From Gari tellinella (Eukaryota; Mollusca; Bivalvia; Cardiida; Psammobiidae): a stretch of DNA of 64,000 nt. The stretch spans positions 23,293,543 through 23,357,542 of the forward strand of contig OV277862.1 of NCBI GenBank assembly GCA_922989275.2, written 5' to 3'. Of the stretch, positions 43,369 to 55,400 are shown in pieces. Numbering within the stretch: the stretch's first letter is position 1; every line of letters begins with the position of its first letter. The notes under the pieces are model-generated. The model was not told the DNA's origin. It made no database searches and saw only the letters and a program-made list of their open reading frames with translations. The position numbers and the translations under genes were made by a program.

Positions 43369-43684
43369 TCTGTATACGAGCAAGGGGTTTAACAAGCTAC
43401 ACAACAAAGGTGTCAGCTGTCCACCCACAGTCACAGCTCCACTCTCCAGTAGCACATACACATGGTATCTATCAAAGCCAACTATCAACATTAAGTTGAA
43501 TAAGTCACATTACCAGAGGCTCAGACGCTGCCGAGGCGCTCTAGTTAAGTTCTGAAGTCAGACGCTCAGACACTGCGAAGGCTCTCTGTTCAGAACTCTT
43601 ACATATAAATTCAATATAAAGCATGAAAAATACAATGTTATACTGTTTGAACCATACATTCTTCGATGACTACAGCAATGAAAA

Positions 43685-44163
43685 AGTAAAACCTGTCTAT
43701 TACGACCACTAAAAGTAAGGCAAAATTGGTTGTATGAAAGACAGGTGACAGGAGCTTTCTATTTTACTTCCACCATACTTGCCTTAAAGTTAAAATAATT
43801 AACTGAAGTTAGTGGTTGTTCATGAGAGGTTTTACTGTTCTTAAACTTTGTAAGTGTGGGAATGAAGGTGCCAGTATGACTGGGCACATTAATAGTGTGT
43901 AATATGTCATTGAGATAAAAAAATTATCACCAACATAAACAAATTACAGTAAAACCTCTCTATAGCTACCATTGAATTAAATTAAATAGTTTTTGTTTAA
44001 GGCAAGTGGGTGTTTAAAGCAAGTTGAAAGTAAAACAGAGAGTTCCTTTAGGAGCTCTCTGTTTTACTTCCACCTTTCTTTAGGCTGCCAACTATGTTTC
44101 ATACAACTATTTAGCCTTAATAGCCTATGACTTTAGTGGTAGAAATATAGAGGTTCACCAGTA
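43685..44163. mobile_element. Two adjacent family B MITEs
   Basis: 43685-43838 (AGTAAAACCTGTCTATTACG / GAGAGGTTTTACTGT) and 43946-44163 (ACAGTAAAACCTCTCTATAG / TATAGAGGTTCACCAGT), the latter with stem GAGAGTTCC / GGAGCTCTC. Confidence 0.6.
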
Positions 44164-44269
44164 CATATGGTGTTAGGAATATCTGACACACCTATTTCTC
44201 CTCAACACATATCTTTGTAAATAATTTTGTATTGCTGCAATCAAAACAGTTAAACCAGCATAGGGTAGA

Positions 44270-44420
44270 TCTGGGTCCAAGGTTATAAAGCTTTTAAGTT
44301 GAGTCTGATGTTGTTTTCAAGCATTTGATTGGTCAGATTTTAGCCTTGGCTGACCAATCAAATGCTTGAGAACTACTTCAGACTCAGCTCAAAAGATTTA
44401 TAATCTTGAATCCTGGTTGA
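44270..44420. repeat. Family E foldback repeat
   Basis: CAAGCATTTGATTGGTCAGA and TGACCAATCAAATGCTTGAG are arms around TTTTAGCCTTGGC; outer ends AAGGTTATAAAGCTTTTAAG and AAAGATTTATAATCTTGAAT. Other copies at 45656-45815 and 56605-56890 (the latter with an ATT microsatellite at 56700-56745 inside). Confidence 0.65.
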
Positions 44421-44740
44421 CTGTTTTCACACTTGTACATCATCTTTGACTGACTAGAATGGCTACCAGTTTCTTACTGGTGATACACCATCAATTGTCA
44501 AATAATTCTAGCATATAGACAGGGCTCAAGATGGGACAGGGTTAACTGAACAAATCAAACACTTTCTCACTCATTACAGCACCAAATCCTATGGTGTTGA
44601 TACTCATTAGAATTGTCTCGAAGAGGCGATTCCAATGAGTAGTGACACCATAGGTTTTAATGCAGAAATAAAGATTTTAAATTTTGAAACACGTACTCTC
44701 CCTGATCTCTGTTTAGATACAATAAAACCTTGCTATGAAT

Positions 44741-45517
44741 ACAGTCAAATCGCTCTATTACAAAATGAAGGCTACCGGTAATTGATTGCATAAAAAGCAT
44801 TGGACTGCTTAAAGCAAGGTGCCATTAAAACAGAAAGCTCCTAAAGGAGCTTTCTGTTTTAATGTCACCTTGCTTTATTTAAGCAGTCATCTGTTGGAAA
44901 CATCTACTAATTAATTAACTTAAGCGGTCGTATTAGAGAGGTTTTACTGTAGTTGAGCAGGGATTTAGTGTACAACATGAATGTTTAGTAAAGGAAAAAC
45001 ACTTTCCTTGTTAACATTGTTTTGAGAGTATAAACTGTATATGCATTACTTTTTTCTATACAAATTCCAAGTTCTACCTCAAAGCAAAGTACAACATTCA
45101 AAACCAAATATTCCAATCCAATATTTAGAATAAATACACTATTAATAGAATTCCATGCTTGGTTCATAATATACATAAAGTACTTATTATGCAACAATTT
45201 AATGTATCGGTTAACCCATTATTCAATAAATACGCCATTTTACAAGTCTGATTTATTCCTCCAATGGAGAAAATAATTCCAATTAATAGAGTGTGAAATA
45301 TGTATCATAAGAAATGTTTGCTATATCCAAGTTAAGGTGCATTAAGGTGCATTTTTCTTTATTTCCAGCCTGCTTTAAACTGCTATCTGCTAGGATGTGG
45401 AATACATATTTCTTATGGTGCATATATATCCATGACTGTATACATTGGAAGTATTTCCTTCAGTGGATGAATTAATTAGAAGCGTAAAAAGGCATATTCA
45501 TGGGGTAATGGTTTAAA
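44741..45517. repeat. Family B and family C MITEs
   Basis: Family B 44741-44950 with a perfect stem around CAGAAAGCTCCTAAAGGAGC TTTCTG. Family C about 45211-45517, in reverse and then direct half orientation. Between them (44960-45200) is AT-rich unassigned sequence. Confidence 0.6.
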
Positions 45518-45947
45518 CTGTAATTTGGACCAATCAGCTTTCTGACATAACACAAACAAACAGATAATAAAATGATCAGCAACATTACATGTACAGTTAA
45601 ACTTGTCTTCAATGACCATCAATCCACTGAACAAAGAAAAGTGACATATAAGATAGGTGACCAGGCTCCGAGGTTACAAACCGTTTGAGCTGAGTCTGAG
45701 TGTGTTCCCAAGCATTTGATTGGTCAGATTTGAGCCTAGGCTCAAATCTGACCAATCAAATGCTTGGGAACGAGTTTAGACTCAAGTAAAAAGCTTTGTA
45801 ACCTCGGAGCCCAGGTTCCAGATAAGAGGGAGTAATCTGAACAAATGCAACATTGTTTCACTCATTTCAGCACCAAATTTTATGGTGATACTACTTATTA
45901 GAATCCTCTCAAAGAGACAATTCTAATGAGTAGTGACACCATAGGGT

Positions 45948-46662
45948 TTAACCCCTTCCCTGCCTTACCCCGAGTCTGACTCGGGGTGAATCGATGTTCC
46001 TGTGTGCTATAGCCCGAGTGTGACTCGGGGTAATTACGTACTGCTATATAAGAGTCTTTGGTGTAAGGGAAGCAACTATTCTGGTTAGTTTTCATTGAAA
46101 ATCAATTAGATTGACTTCCCTTACCTAAATATGCCGTGTTTTGAGTGTGTAATGGAAATGAAAGTGTAAACAATTAATTTCTGACATGGCTACCTGTTCT
46201 GGAAAGCATGCACCGCCATTTTCGCTTGAACAAGAAGTGTCATAAGTGGAAAATGATTCTGATAATGTTATGAACCTGCTCAAAAGCAACAAAAAGGAAA
46301 AGGTTAGAAATGTTGCTAGTTGCATTTTATATGCAGTTTGTTACGGTTATTTGTGCTTTGTTTTGCATGTCATTTATCTAAATTAGACTCTCGAAATGTA
46401 AACAAATGTTGAATTTTCACATTTTTTTACAGTTTGTGTATAAGAAAATGTTAAAAAACAGTATTTATACTAGATATCTCAGTCCAAGTTTCAGGAAATG
46501 TCAATATAGGTGTTTTTGAGGAGCAGGTGAAATTTGGTGCATATTGGATATTTATATTTGAAGTTATGACATTTTTTATGTAGCCAGGTAGCTCTTGCAA
46601 TATTACGTAATGGTAGTTCCCGGCATATAGCGTGAACATGTATAGGGCAGTGAAGGGGTTAA
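45948..46662. mobile_element. 707-bp TTAA element inserted in a family D MITE
   Basis: TTAA at 45948-45951 and 46659-46662. Ends CCCCTTCCCTGCC and GGGCAGTGAAGGGG are inverted repeats with one mismatch in 13. The host MITE reads ...ATAGGGTTTAA | TTAATGCAGAAATTAAGG, exactly as in uninterrupted copies. Inside, CCCGAGTCTGACTCGGGGT and CCCGAGTGTGACTCGGGGT are local palindromes. No open transposase frame. The ends match family A MITEs (CCCCTTCACCGCC), so this may be the longer relative of that family. Confidence 0.75.
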
Positions 46663-47085
46663 TGCAGAAATTAAGGTTTTAGTTTTTGAAATACTCCCCT
46701 TATCTGGAGGCTTCAGTGACTGCTTAATGCAGAAAAAACAAGTCTCCAATTATTTTATATCCTACATTTAGTTTCACCCTATCTTAAAGACTACCTCAAC
46801 ATTTTCTATTCTATACTTAATGGTCATTTAACACAATTTTGACTGTACTTTTTCAGCTAAAATTATCCTTAACATCATGTATAATATAAGAGTTTCTGAA
46901 CAGATGAGTCGTACAATATCCAGGAGCATGTGACAGACAAACCAGATAGCATTGCAGCAGCTCTATACAATACCAAGTTTAACACAGTTGTTTGTAAAAT
47001 AAAATACAACTACTATGACCACCATAATTAGAATCATTTACCATGTTGGCACCTTAAAGTAAGATGAAAGTATAACATACAACGT

Positions 47086-48221
47086 AACAAGAGGGCCTGA
47101 AGGCCCTGATATCGCTCACCTGTTGTACTGAAGCCTGATAGCTTAAATTTACCTTTCTGAAATGAAGCCTTTTCTAGCATTTCAAAGTATATCAAGGGCA
47201 GATAACTATTGCCACAATGATTAGATTTCACCAATAATTGCACTCCTTCGAGAATGTATAGCTATTTACTTTGCGTGCAAGTACATGTATAATCAAAATC
47301 CTTTAAAAACTGTAGTTGCAAGAGTGTAAACGCTGTAAATATGGCATTTTCAGCAATTCAACGGTAGATAACTCTTGATCTATTGGTCCGATTTGAACCA
47401 ACTGTCCATAATAACATTTTTTTGAACTCTTATGGTCATATACAATCTGGAAAGGTTTGAGAAAGTTCGGATACATATTGTGGCCTCTAGAGAGTAAACA
47501 CTGTTAAATATATCATTTTCAGCAATTCAAAGGTAGATAACTCTTGACCTATTGATCCGATTACAACCAGAATCGAACTCATCCAAAGTCTTATGGTAAT
47601 ATACAATCTGAGCAAGTTTGAGAAAGATTGAATAAAATATGTGGCCTCTAGAGTGTAAACATCCTTAAATATGGCATTTTCAGCAATTCAAAGGTAGATA
47701 ACTCTCGACCTATTAGTCTGATTTCAACCATAATCAAACTCATCTGAACTCTTATAGTCATATACAATCTGAGCAAGTTTGAGATAGATTGGATAAAAAA
47801 TGTGGCCTCTACCGTGTAAACACTGTTAAATATGGCATTTTTAGCAGTTCAAAGGTAATTAACTCTTGATCTATTTGTCGGATTTCAACCATAATCAAAC
47901 TCATCCAAACTCTTATGGTCATATACAATCTGGGCAAGTTTTAGAAAGATTGGATAAATATTGTGGCCTCTAGAGTGTAAACACTGTTAAATATGGCATT
48001 TTCAGCAATTCAAAGGTAAATAATGTTCGATTTCAACCATAATCAAACTCATCCGAACTCTTATGGCAATATACCATCTGAGCAAGTTTGAGAAAGATTG
48101 GATAAATATTGTGGCCTCTAGAGTGTAAACACTAAAATTGTTGACGACGGACGACGCACGCCGGACGTCGGACATTCAAGGATTGCAAAAGCTCACCCTG
48201 AGCTAGCTCAGGTGAGCTAAA
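47086..48221 (+). mobile_element. Terminal-hairpin element P3 with 155-bp tandem interior
   Basis: Starts AACAAGAGGGCCTGAAGGCC CTGATATCGCTCACCTG; ends GCTCACCCTGAGCTAGCTCA GGTGAGCTAA. Five to six tandem units (about 47340-48125), each with ATATGGCATTTTCAGCAATT, AACCATAATCAAACTCATCC and TGTGGCCTCTAGAGTGTAAA. It lies inside a family B MITE. Confidence 0.7.
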
Positions 48222-48375
48222 AACTCTGTTGGAGGTTTCTATTTAACTATCATTTTGCTTCAAATAGCCACAGGCCTACACACAGTGAAAACAAACTCTT
48301 TAAACCCTAGTCATGCATATATGCCTCATTTGCAAACAATGTACCTGTACTGAGTACACTTGTCCTATGCAAACA

Positions 48376-48434
48376 GTGTAGACCCTGATCAGAGGGCTCC
48401 TTAAGGAGCACATCCCTCTGATCAGGGTCTACAC
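48376..48434. repeat. Family A-type hairpin, divergent arms
   Basis: Perfect 21-bp arms GTGTAGACCCTGATCAGAGGG and CCCTCTGATCAGGGTCTACAC around CTCCTTAAGGAG. A sister copy lies at 57851-57917. CAAACAGTG/CAGTTTG ends tie it to family A although the arm sequence differs. Confidence 0.7.
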
Positions 48435-48569
48435 AGTTTGTAATTGTGACATATATTGTAAAAATCAACCCTAAAAAGTCAAAATGGACTGGTCTAAATT
48501 GAAAACTAGAATTATCCACTTGAGGTTTCAGGGAGGAAATGATTAAAGTGGCTATAGTAGTGGGACTTT

Positions 48570-49170
48570 AATCCTTTACTCCATAGATACACATTTTTAG
48601 GAATCTTCATTTATTCCTCCATTGAATAAAAATAGTCCCATTTTTTTACAGTGAAAAATATGCAAAATAATAAATATTTTCTTTATCCTAGCAGATGGTA
48701 GCTAAAGCAGACTGAAAGTAAAGCAGAATGCATCTTAGAGTGTATGCCGCTATAATTTCACCAGCTTTAAGCGGTCACCTGTCTTCAATACTAGAAACAG
48801 GCTATGAAGTAAAGGGTTAATGAAGCTCTGATGTTGGTTCAGATATCAAAGGCAATATAGTGAATATGAAAGATTTATAATTGAGCTCTGATGTCTGATA
48901 CAAAAAAGTCTCAACTTTGACCATGAGATATAACAAATGGTTTAGGCCAGTAAACTGCAGTCCACCATGCTTTACTAGCTATAGGGCTCCAGATAAGAGG
49001 GAGTAAACTTTACAAACCAAACATTTTCTCACTTTTTTCTCACCAATTCCTAGGGTTTTCCTACTCATTAGAATTGTATCGAAGAGACGATTCTAATGAG
49101 TAGTGACACTCTAGGGTTTAAAGCAGAAATAAAATTTTAAGATTTTGAAATACTCTCTTTATCTGCAGCC
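48570..49170. repeat. Family C then family D MITE
   Basis: Family C 48570-48822 (TTTACTCCATAGATACACAT ... GGCTATGAAGTAAAGGGTTAA). Family D 48986-49170 with perfect core ACTCATTAGAATTGT / ACGATTCTAATGAGT. Confidence 0.6.
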
Positions 49171-49359
49171 CTGGTTTACTAATCAAGGCGCATAACTGGT
49201 TTTTGGGTTTTTTTTTCAGCCATTTGTTTCTTATCCATTCTAATTGCCTTTTTGCAATGTGTTAGAGCTTGTGCCGCGGCATGCATGCTGCTATCAGTTA
49301 CATTGTCACATGCTTCTGGTCACATGTTTATAAGTGGATGAATGTATTAAATTGTCAAT

Positions 49360-49427
49360 TCATGATGCCTCACCAGGTCCCTCTGCAGCCAGGGGTTCAT
49401 TCCACTGACCATCCTCTACCTCACCAT
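49360..49427 (-). CDS. Coiled-coil gene exon 4, possibly terminal
   Basis: Acceptor CTATTCTGTAG above 49427. Encodes DGEVEDGQWNEPLAAEGP. Two readings: splicing at 49374|GTGAGG to an unseen exon, or read-through for four codons to TGA at 49362-49360, making this the last exon. I found no convincing further exon to the left, so I favour neither strongly. Confidence 0.55.
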
Positions 49428-52400
49428 CTACAGAATAGAACACAAAATAAAAATCAGGTTCACTTCGTACAACAGAAACGGTCTAATTTCTTATTTCTCC
49501 ATCTAATCCTGTCTTTTTATTACATCGTAACCTGTCTTATTGATAAGACGATTCCAAAGAGATGTCACAAGACAGGATTAGATGGAGAAATATATAACTA
49601 GAACTGCTATGACTAAAGGTGATAAATACCCCCACTTTATAGCACTCTGTCACACTCTGCAGACGTTTTCAATAAGGTTTTACAATAAGGTCAAAGGTGT
49701 AAGCCAAGGTCAAAATGACTTAACAAGAGGCCCAGAGGGCCACATTTTGCTCCCCTGAGAACATTAGAAGCTGACTGGGCAAGACAACATTTTGATATAG
49801 CTATGACCCAGGTGTCATAATTTTATCTCGGTAGAATTACCACAATGCGAAGCTTCATCTCAGATATTGATGATCTGGGCCTTACGGTTTAAGAAGAAGA
49901 TTTTTAAAGGTTTCCCCGTAAAAAAACCCTGACAAGCCCAGGGCGGGGCCAATTTTAGTCAGGGGGTCATAATTTGAACACACCTGGTAGAGAACCACAT
50001 AGCAAAGCTACATATATGTCAAATATTATAGATATGGGCCTTAAAGTTTTAGAGAAGAAGATTTTTAAAGGTTTTCCTATATAAGTCTATGTAAAACTGA
50101 TAAGCCCCAGGGCGGGGCCAAATTTGATCCAGGGGTCATAATTTGAACAATCTTGGTAGAAGATCATAGGGCAAAGCTACATGTCAAATATAAATGATCT
50201 GGGCCTTATGGTTTCAGAAAAGAAGATTTTTAAAGGTTTTCCTATGAAATACAACTAACCCCAAGGGCGGAGCCATTTTTGGGCCTGGGGTCATAATTTG
50301 AACAATCGTGGTAGAGGACCACAAGGCAAAGCTATGTGCCAAATAATAAAGATCTTGGCCTTATAGTTTCAGACAAGAAGATTTTTAAAGGTTTTCCTAT
50401 ATAAGTCTATGTAAAACTGATAAGCCCCGGGGCATGGCCAATTTTGACCTGGTGGTCATAATTTGAACAACTTGTTTGAGGACCATAAGACAAAGCTACA
50501 TGTCAAATATTAATGATCTAGGCCATACAGTTTCAGAGAAGAAGATTTTTAAAGGTTTTCCTATGAAAAACTAATAAGCCAAAGGGCGGGTCCATTTTTG
50601 GCCCGGGGGTCATAATTTGAACAATCTTGGTAGAGGACCACAAGGCAAAGCTTTGTGCCAAATATTAAAGATCTTGGCCTTACAGTTTCAGAGAAGAAGT
50701 TTTTTAAAGGTTTTCCTATATAAGTCTATGTAAAACTGATAAGCCCCGGGGCGTCGCCAATTTTGACCCGGGTGTCATAATTTGAACAATCTTGGTAGAG
50801 GATCATAAGACAAAGCTACATGTCAAATATTAATGATCTAGGCCATACAGTTTCAGAGAAGAAGATTTTTAAAGGTTTTCCTAAGAAAAACTGATAAGCC
50901 CTAGGGCGGGGCCATTTTTGGCCCCATGGTCAAAAATTGAACAATCTTGCTAGAAGATCATTAGGTAATGATACATACCAAATATCAAAGGTCTGGGCCT
51001 TTGGGTGTCTGAGAAGAATTTTTTTTTAAGATTTTCTTATGCATTAAAAGTTGTCTATACGGTCATGTTAGAAAATCTGGTCCCACAGCAAGGGGAATAA
51101 CTCTAGCCAAAAACTTTGAACAAGATTTCGTTCCCCCTTGCCACTGATGTTTCTGACAAAGTTTGGTTGAAATCGGGTCAGTGGTTTCTGAGGAGATGTT
51201 GTTTGAAAATGTGAATGTACGACGGACGACGGACACCGGACGACGGATGCCAGACACCGGACGATGGACGGAATGGTATCACAATAGCTCATCCTGAGCC
51301 TTTGGCTCAGGTGAGCTAAAAATGGTATATGACACTCTGCAATCCCAACATATAATAACACACCAGCTTTGGTAATCGTGGATGATAGGGTAAAAGAGAT
51401 ATTCTCTAGACAATTTTTTTTTCATAACCAAGTTAAGAGGTCAATTTCAAGATCAATGTGATCTCAAAAAGGTATGTGACACTTTGCAATCCCAAGATAT
51501 ATCCACACAAAGGTCAAGGTCACAGACACCTAAAATTTGTGTCTTGCACACATACTACTCCTGAGTAACATTTATGCCAAGTATCAAGTAAATCAGGTTG
51601 AAATTGAAAGAGGAGTTCAAAGTACAAAGTTTTGCCTGCCAATTTCAAGGTCAAGGTCAATGTCACAGAGACCTGAAATTTGTGTCTTACACATCTACTA
51701 CTCCTGAGTAACATTTATGCCAAGTATCAAGTAAATCAGGTTGAAAAAGAAGGAGGAGTTCAAAATACAAGATTTTGCCTGCCAATTTCAAGATCAAAGT
51801 CACAGAGACCTGAAATTTGTATCTTACACATCTACTACTCCTGAGTAACATTTATGCCAAGTATCAAGTGAATCAGGTTGAAAGTGTTGGAGGAGTTCAA
51901 AGTACAAGATTTTGCCTGCCAATTTCAAAATCAATTTCAAGCCAAAAGGTCAAGGTCAATGTCACAAAGACCTGAAATTTGTGTCTTGCACATCTGCTAC
52001 ACCTGAGTAAAAGTTATGCCAAGTATCAAATGAATCAGGTTGAAACTGAAGGAGGAGTTCAAAGTACAAGATTTTACAGACAGACAGACCAATTATATAT
52101 CCACATAAAGGTCAAGGTCACTGAGACCTGAAATTTGTGTCTTGCACATATACTACTCCTGAGTAACATTTATGCCAAGTATCATGTAAATCAGGTTGAA
52201 AAAGAAGGAGGAGTTCAAAATACAAGATTTTGCCTGCCAATTTCAAGATCAAAGTCACAGAGACCTGAAAGTTGTATCTTACACATCTACTACTCCTGAG
52301 TTACATTTATGCCAAGTATCAAGTGAATCAGGTTGAAAGTGAAGGAGGAGTTCAAAGTACAAGATTTTGCCTGCCAATTTCAAAATCAATTTCAAGCCAA

Positions 52401-55400
52401 AAGGTCAAGGTCAATGTCACAAAGACCTGAAATTTGTGTCTTGCACATCTACTACACCTGAGTAAAATTTATGCCAAGTATCAAATGAATCAGGTTGAAA
52501 CTGAAGGAGGAGTTCAAAGTACAAGATTTTGCAGACAGACAGACCAATTAAATATCCACATAAAGGTCAAGGTCACTGAGACCTGAAATTTGTGTCTTGC
52601 ACATATACTACTCCTGAGTAACATTTATGCCAAGTATCAAGTGAATCAGGTTGAAAGTGAAGGAGGATTTCAAAGTACAAGATTTTGCCTGCAAATTTCA
52701 AGGCCAAAGGTCAAGGTCAAGGAGACCTGAAATTTGTGTCTTGCAAATCTACTACACCGGAGTAACATTTATGCCAAGTATCAAATGAATCAGGTTGAAA
52801 CTGAAGGAGGATTTCAAAGTACAAGATTTTGCAGACAGACAGACCAAATATATATCCACATAAAGGTCAAGGTCACTGAGACCTGAAATGCCTTGAACAT
52901 ATACTACTCCTGAATAACATGTATGCCAAGTATCAAGTGAATCAGGTTGAAAGTGAAGGAGGAGTTCAAAGTACAAGATTTTGCCTGCCAATTTCAATAC
53001 CAATTTAAAGGCCAAAGGTCAATGTCAAGGTCACAGATATCTGAAATTTATGTCTTGCACATCTACTACACCGGAGTTACATTTATGCCAAGTACCAAAT
53101 GAATCAGGTTGAAAGTGAAGGAGGAGTTCAAAGTACAAGATTTTGACTGCCAATTTCAAGACCAATTTCAAGGCCAAAGGTCAAGGTCAAGGAGACCTGA
53201 AATTTGTGTCTTGCAAATCTACTACACCGGAGTAACATTTATGCCAAGTATTAAATGAATCAGGTTGAAACTGAAGGAAGGGTAACTGTTGAAAGTTCAA
53301 GATTTGGCAGACAGACCGATGGACGACCAGGGGTGTGATTAGCTTGACAACTGAGGGGCTGAAAATAATTTGGCCGGGGTTTTCGGGGGCCGCCAAGGCC
53401 CCGAATGGGTTCCAAGGGCAACGCCCTGGATGGGGGTAACAGGGGGCAAAGCCCCCTTAAAAAAATGGCATTTTCAGCAGTTTTGAAGGTATTTTGTGGG
53501 CTCTCCTGTGATTAATTTAAGAGCTCTAAAGGATGATTAAAAAGCAAAATTAGAACTTTTATAAGAACAATTTCATAATTTAACTAGGGTGAGGAATGAT
53601 TGATTAAATTTTAATCATGAAACAGTAAAGATGCCTGTAGTAACACATTACTGACTACAGGCATGCATCTTCTTTTCTGTTTCATGATTAAATTTCAATC
53701 TGATCTTTTCAGTGTCAATGCCATGGAGTCAATAGCTGTTGGCCATCTAAAAATGATCTTGACTATTATAAGTTTGTCTTGTGTATCAACTCATTGAACA
53801 GATGATGAAACAGGCTTTGAGCAAACTCTTTTCAAACTAAACAATAAAGCATTTTGCTTTTACCATTAAGACTGCAAGGCCCCCAAAAATGTGTGTTTCT
53901 TGTTAGATGATAATAGATCCATGGATGAGTTAGATCCAAGGGTGAAAAATATGGGATGGGATGTAGATTATTATTATTATTGTTAGATCCAAGGGTGACA
54001 AATATGGGATGGGATGTAGATTATTATTATTGTCTTATAAAGCTGTATATATAAGATCGAGTTTGTATCATTGAAGTTGACACTTAAAGAGTATTATTAT
54101 TATTACTATTACCATAATTATTATTATTTTCTCATAAAGCCATAAACATATGTATATAAGATAAGAGTTTGTATCATTGAATTTGACACTTAAAAATTAT
54201 AACAAATATTTCTCATAAAAAATGTTTATAATATACTCTACTTGCAGTGAAGCATTACCATAGAGATTAATACCTACAAGTAGTTTTATTCTTTTACAAG
54301 GATACTGTATTGATAATGTGTCATACATGGTCCCTGGTTATAGTAAAGTGTTGAGAGTATATAGGCCTACTATGATACAGATACTTAAAGCCATTTTCAC
54401 AGAATACAACCAAAGCAGTCCTGTCCAATTCTGTTTCGACACCTGTTTCAAAATTAATATAGACCTTTACGAGTATGTGGGTCTATGAATACGATCCAAT
54501 GCTTCCCTTCCTTGTGACAATATCATATTGTAAAGGGGAAGGTGGACAGATCCCCCATCTTTTCTAACCCACTTCACAAAAAATTGGCATAGCCCATTAG
54601 GTTATTCTATATATAAGAACAATTATTAAAATTATCATAATTATAATGCCAAATGTGTACAGACCATTTTAAAAAAAATTGACATTTAAAGGTATGACGT
54701 GTGAAAGGGTGGGGATAGGCATTTCATTTATCCTAATGAAAATAGCTCCCCCTCTCACCTCGATAGATTTATTCATAAAGTAAAGCACTCACCTGTCCAT
54801 GTCCCATAAATGATTCTAACTAGATTTATAGTTATTTTTATTGAAAATGCATTGTTGAATGGATATAGCCACTACTCAACACATGGGTCTATGATTATAA
54901 TTCAAAGCTCCCCTTCCTTATGACATTATTGTGAAGGGGAAGGGGGGCAGCCACCATTGTCCCTCTTCCCAAAATGTGTTGACATGGGTTACCCTATATA
55001 CAAAAAGATTTCTTTATTATTATGTGTACAGGCCATTCTAAAGTTTGGGATACTTAATAATGGCATGAAGTTTGAGAGGGGTGGGGATAGATATTTCATT
55101 TATCCTTATGAAAATACCTCCCCTCTCTGCTCAAAAGGTTTATTAAATGAAGCACTCACCTCTGTGTCAAGTCTGTGTCATTAATTATAAACGAGTTCTT
55201 GATAAATTAGTTCTAACTTGATCTATATATTTTTATGAAACCCATAAAAAAGTCTTCTTATTGATGACCAAAATCAACAGACTGATTATTTTGCCTGGGG
55301 GTTGGGGTCTTCTTCTCCAAAATTTTGCATTGTTTAGATCATGTACATTGATCTCGCCACTACCATGGTTATTCAATGTTAAATACATTTCAGACATTCA

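Noticed and set aside
46125..46325. Minus-strand 66-codon frame with a hydrophobic start resembling a signal peptide
   Set aside because: Lies entirely within the 707-bp TTAA element and has no continuation or splice support.
51063..53396. Several minus-strand frames with FQFQPDLLDTWHKCYSGV-type peptides
   Set aside because: The same peptide recurs because it is the tandem repeat translated; not a protein repeat domain.
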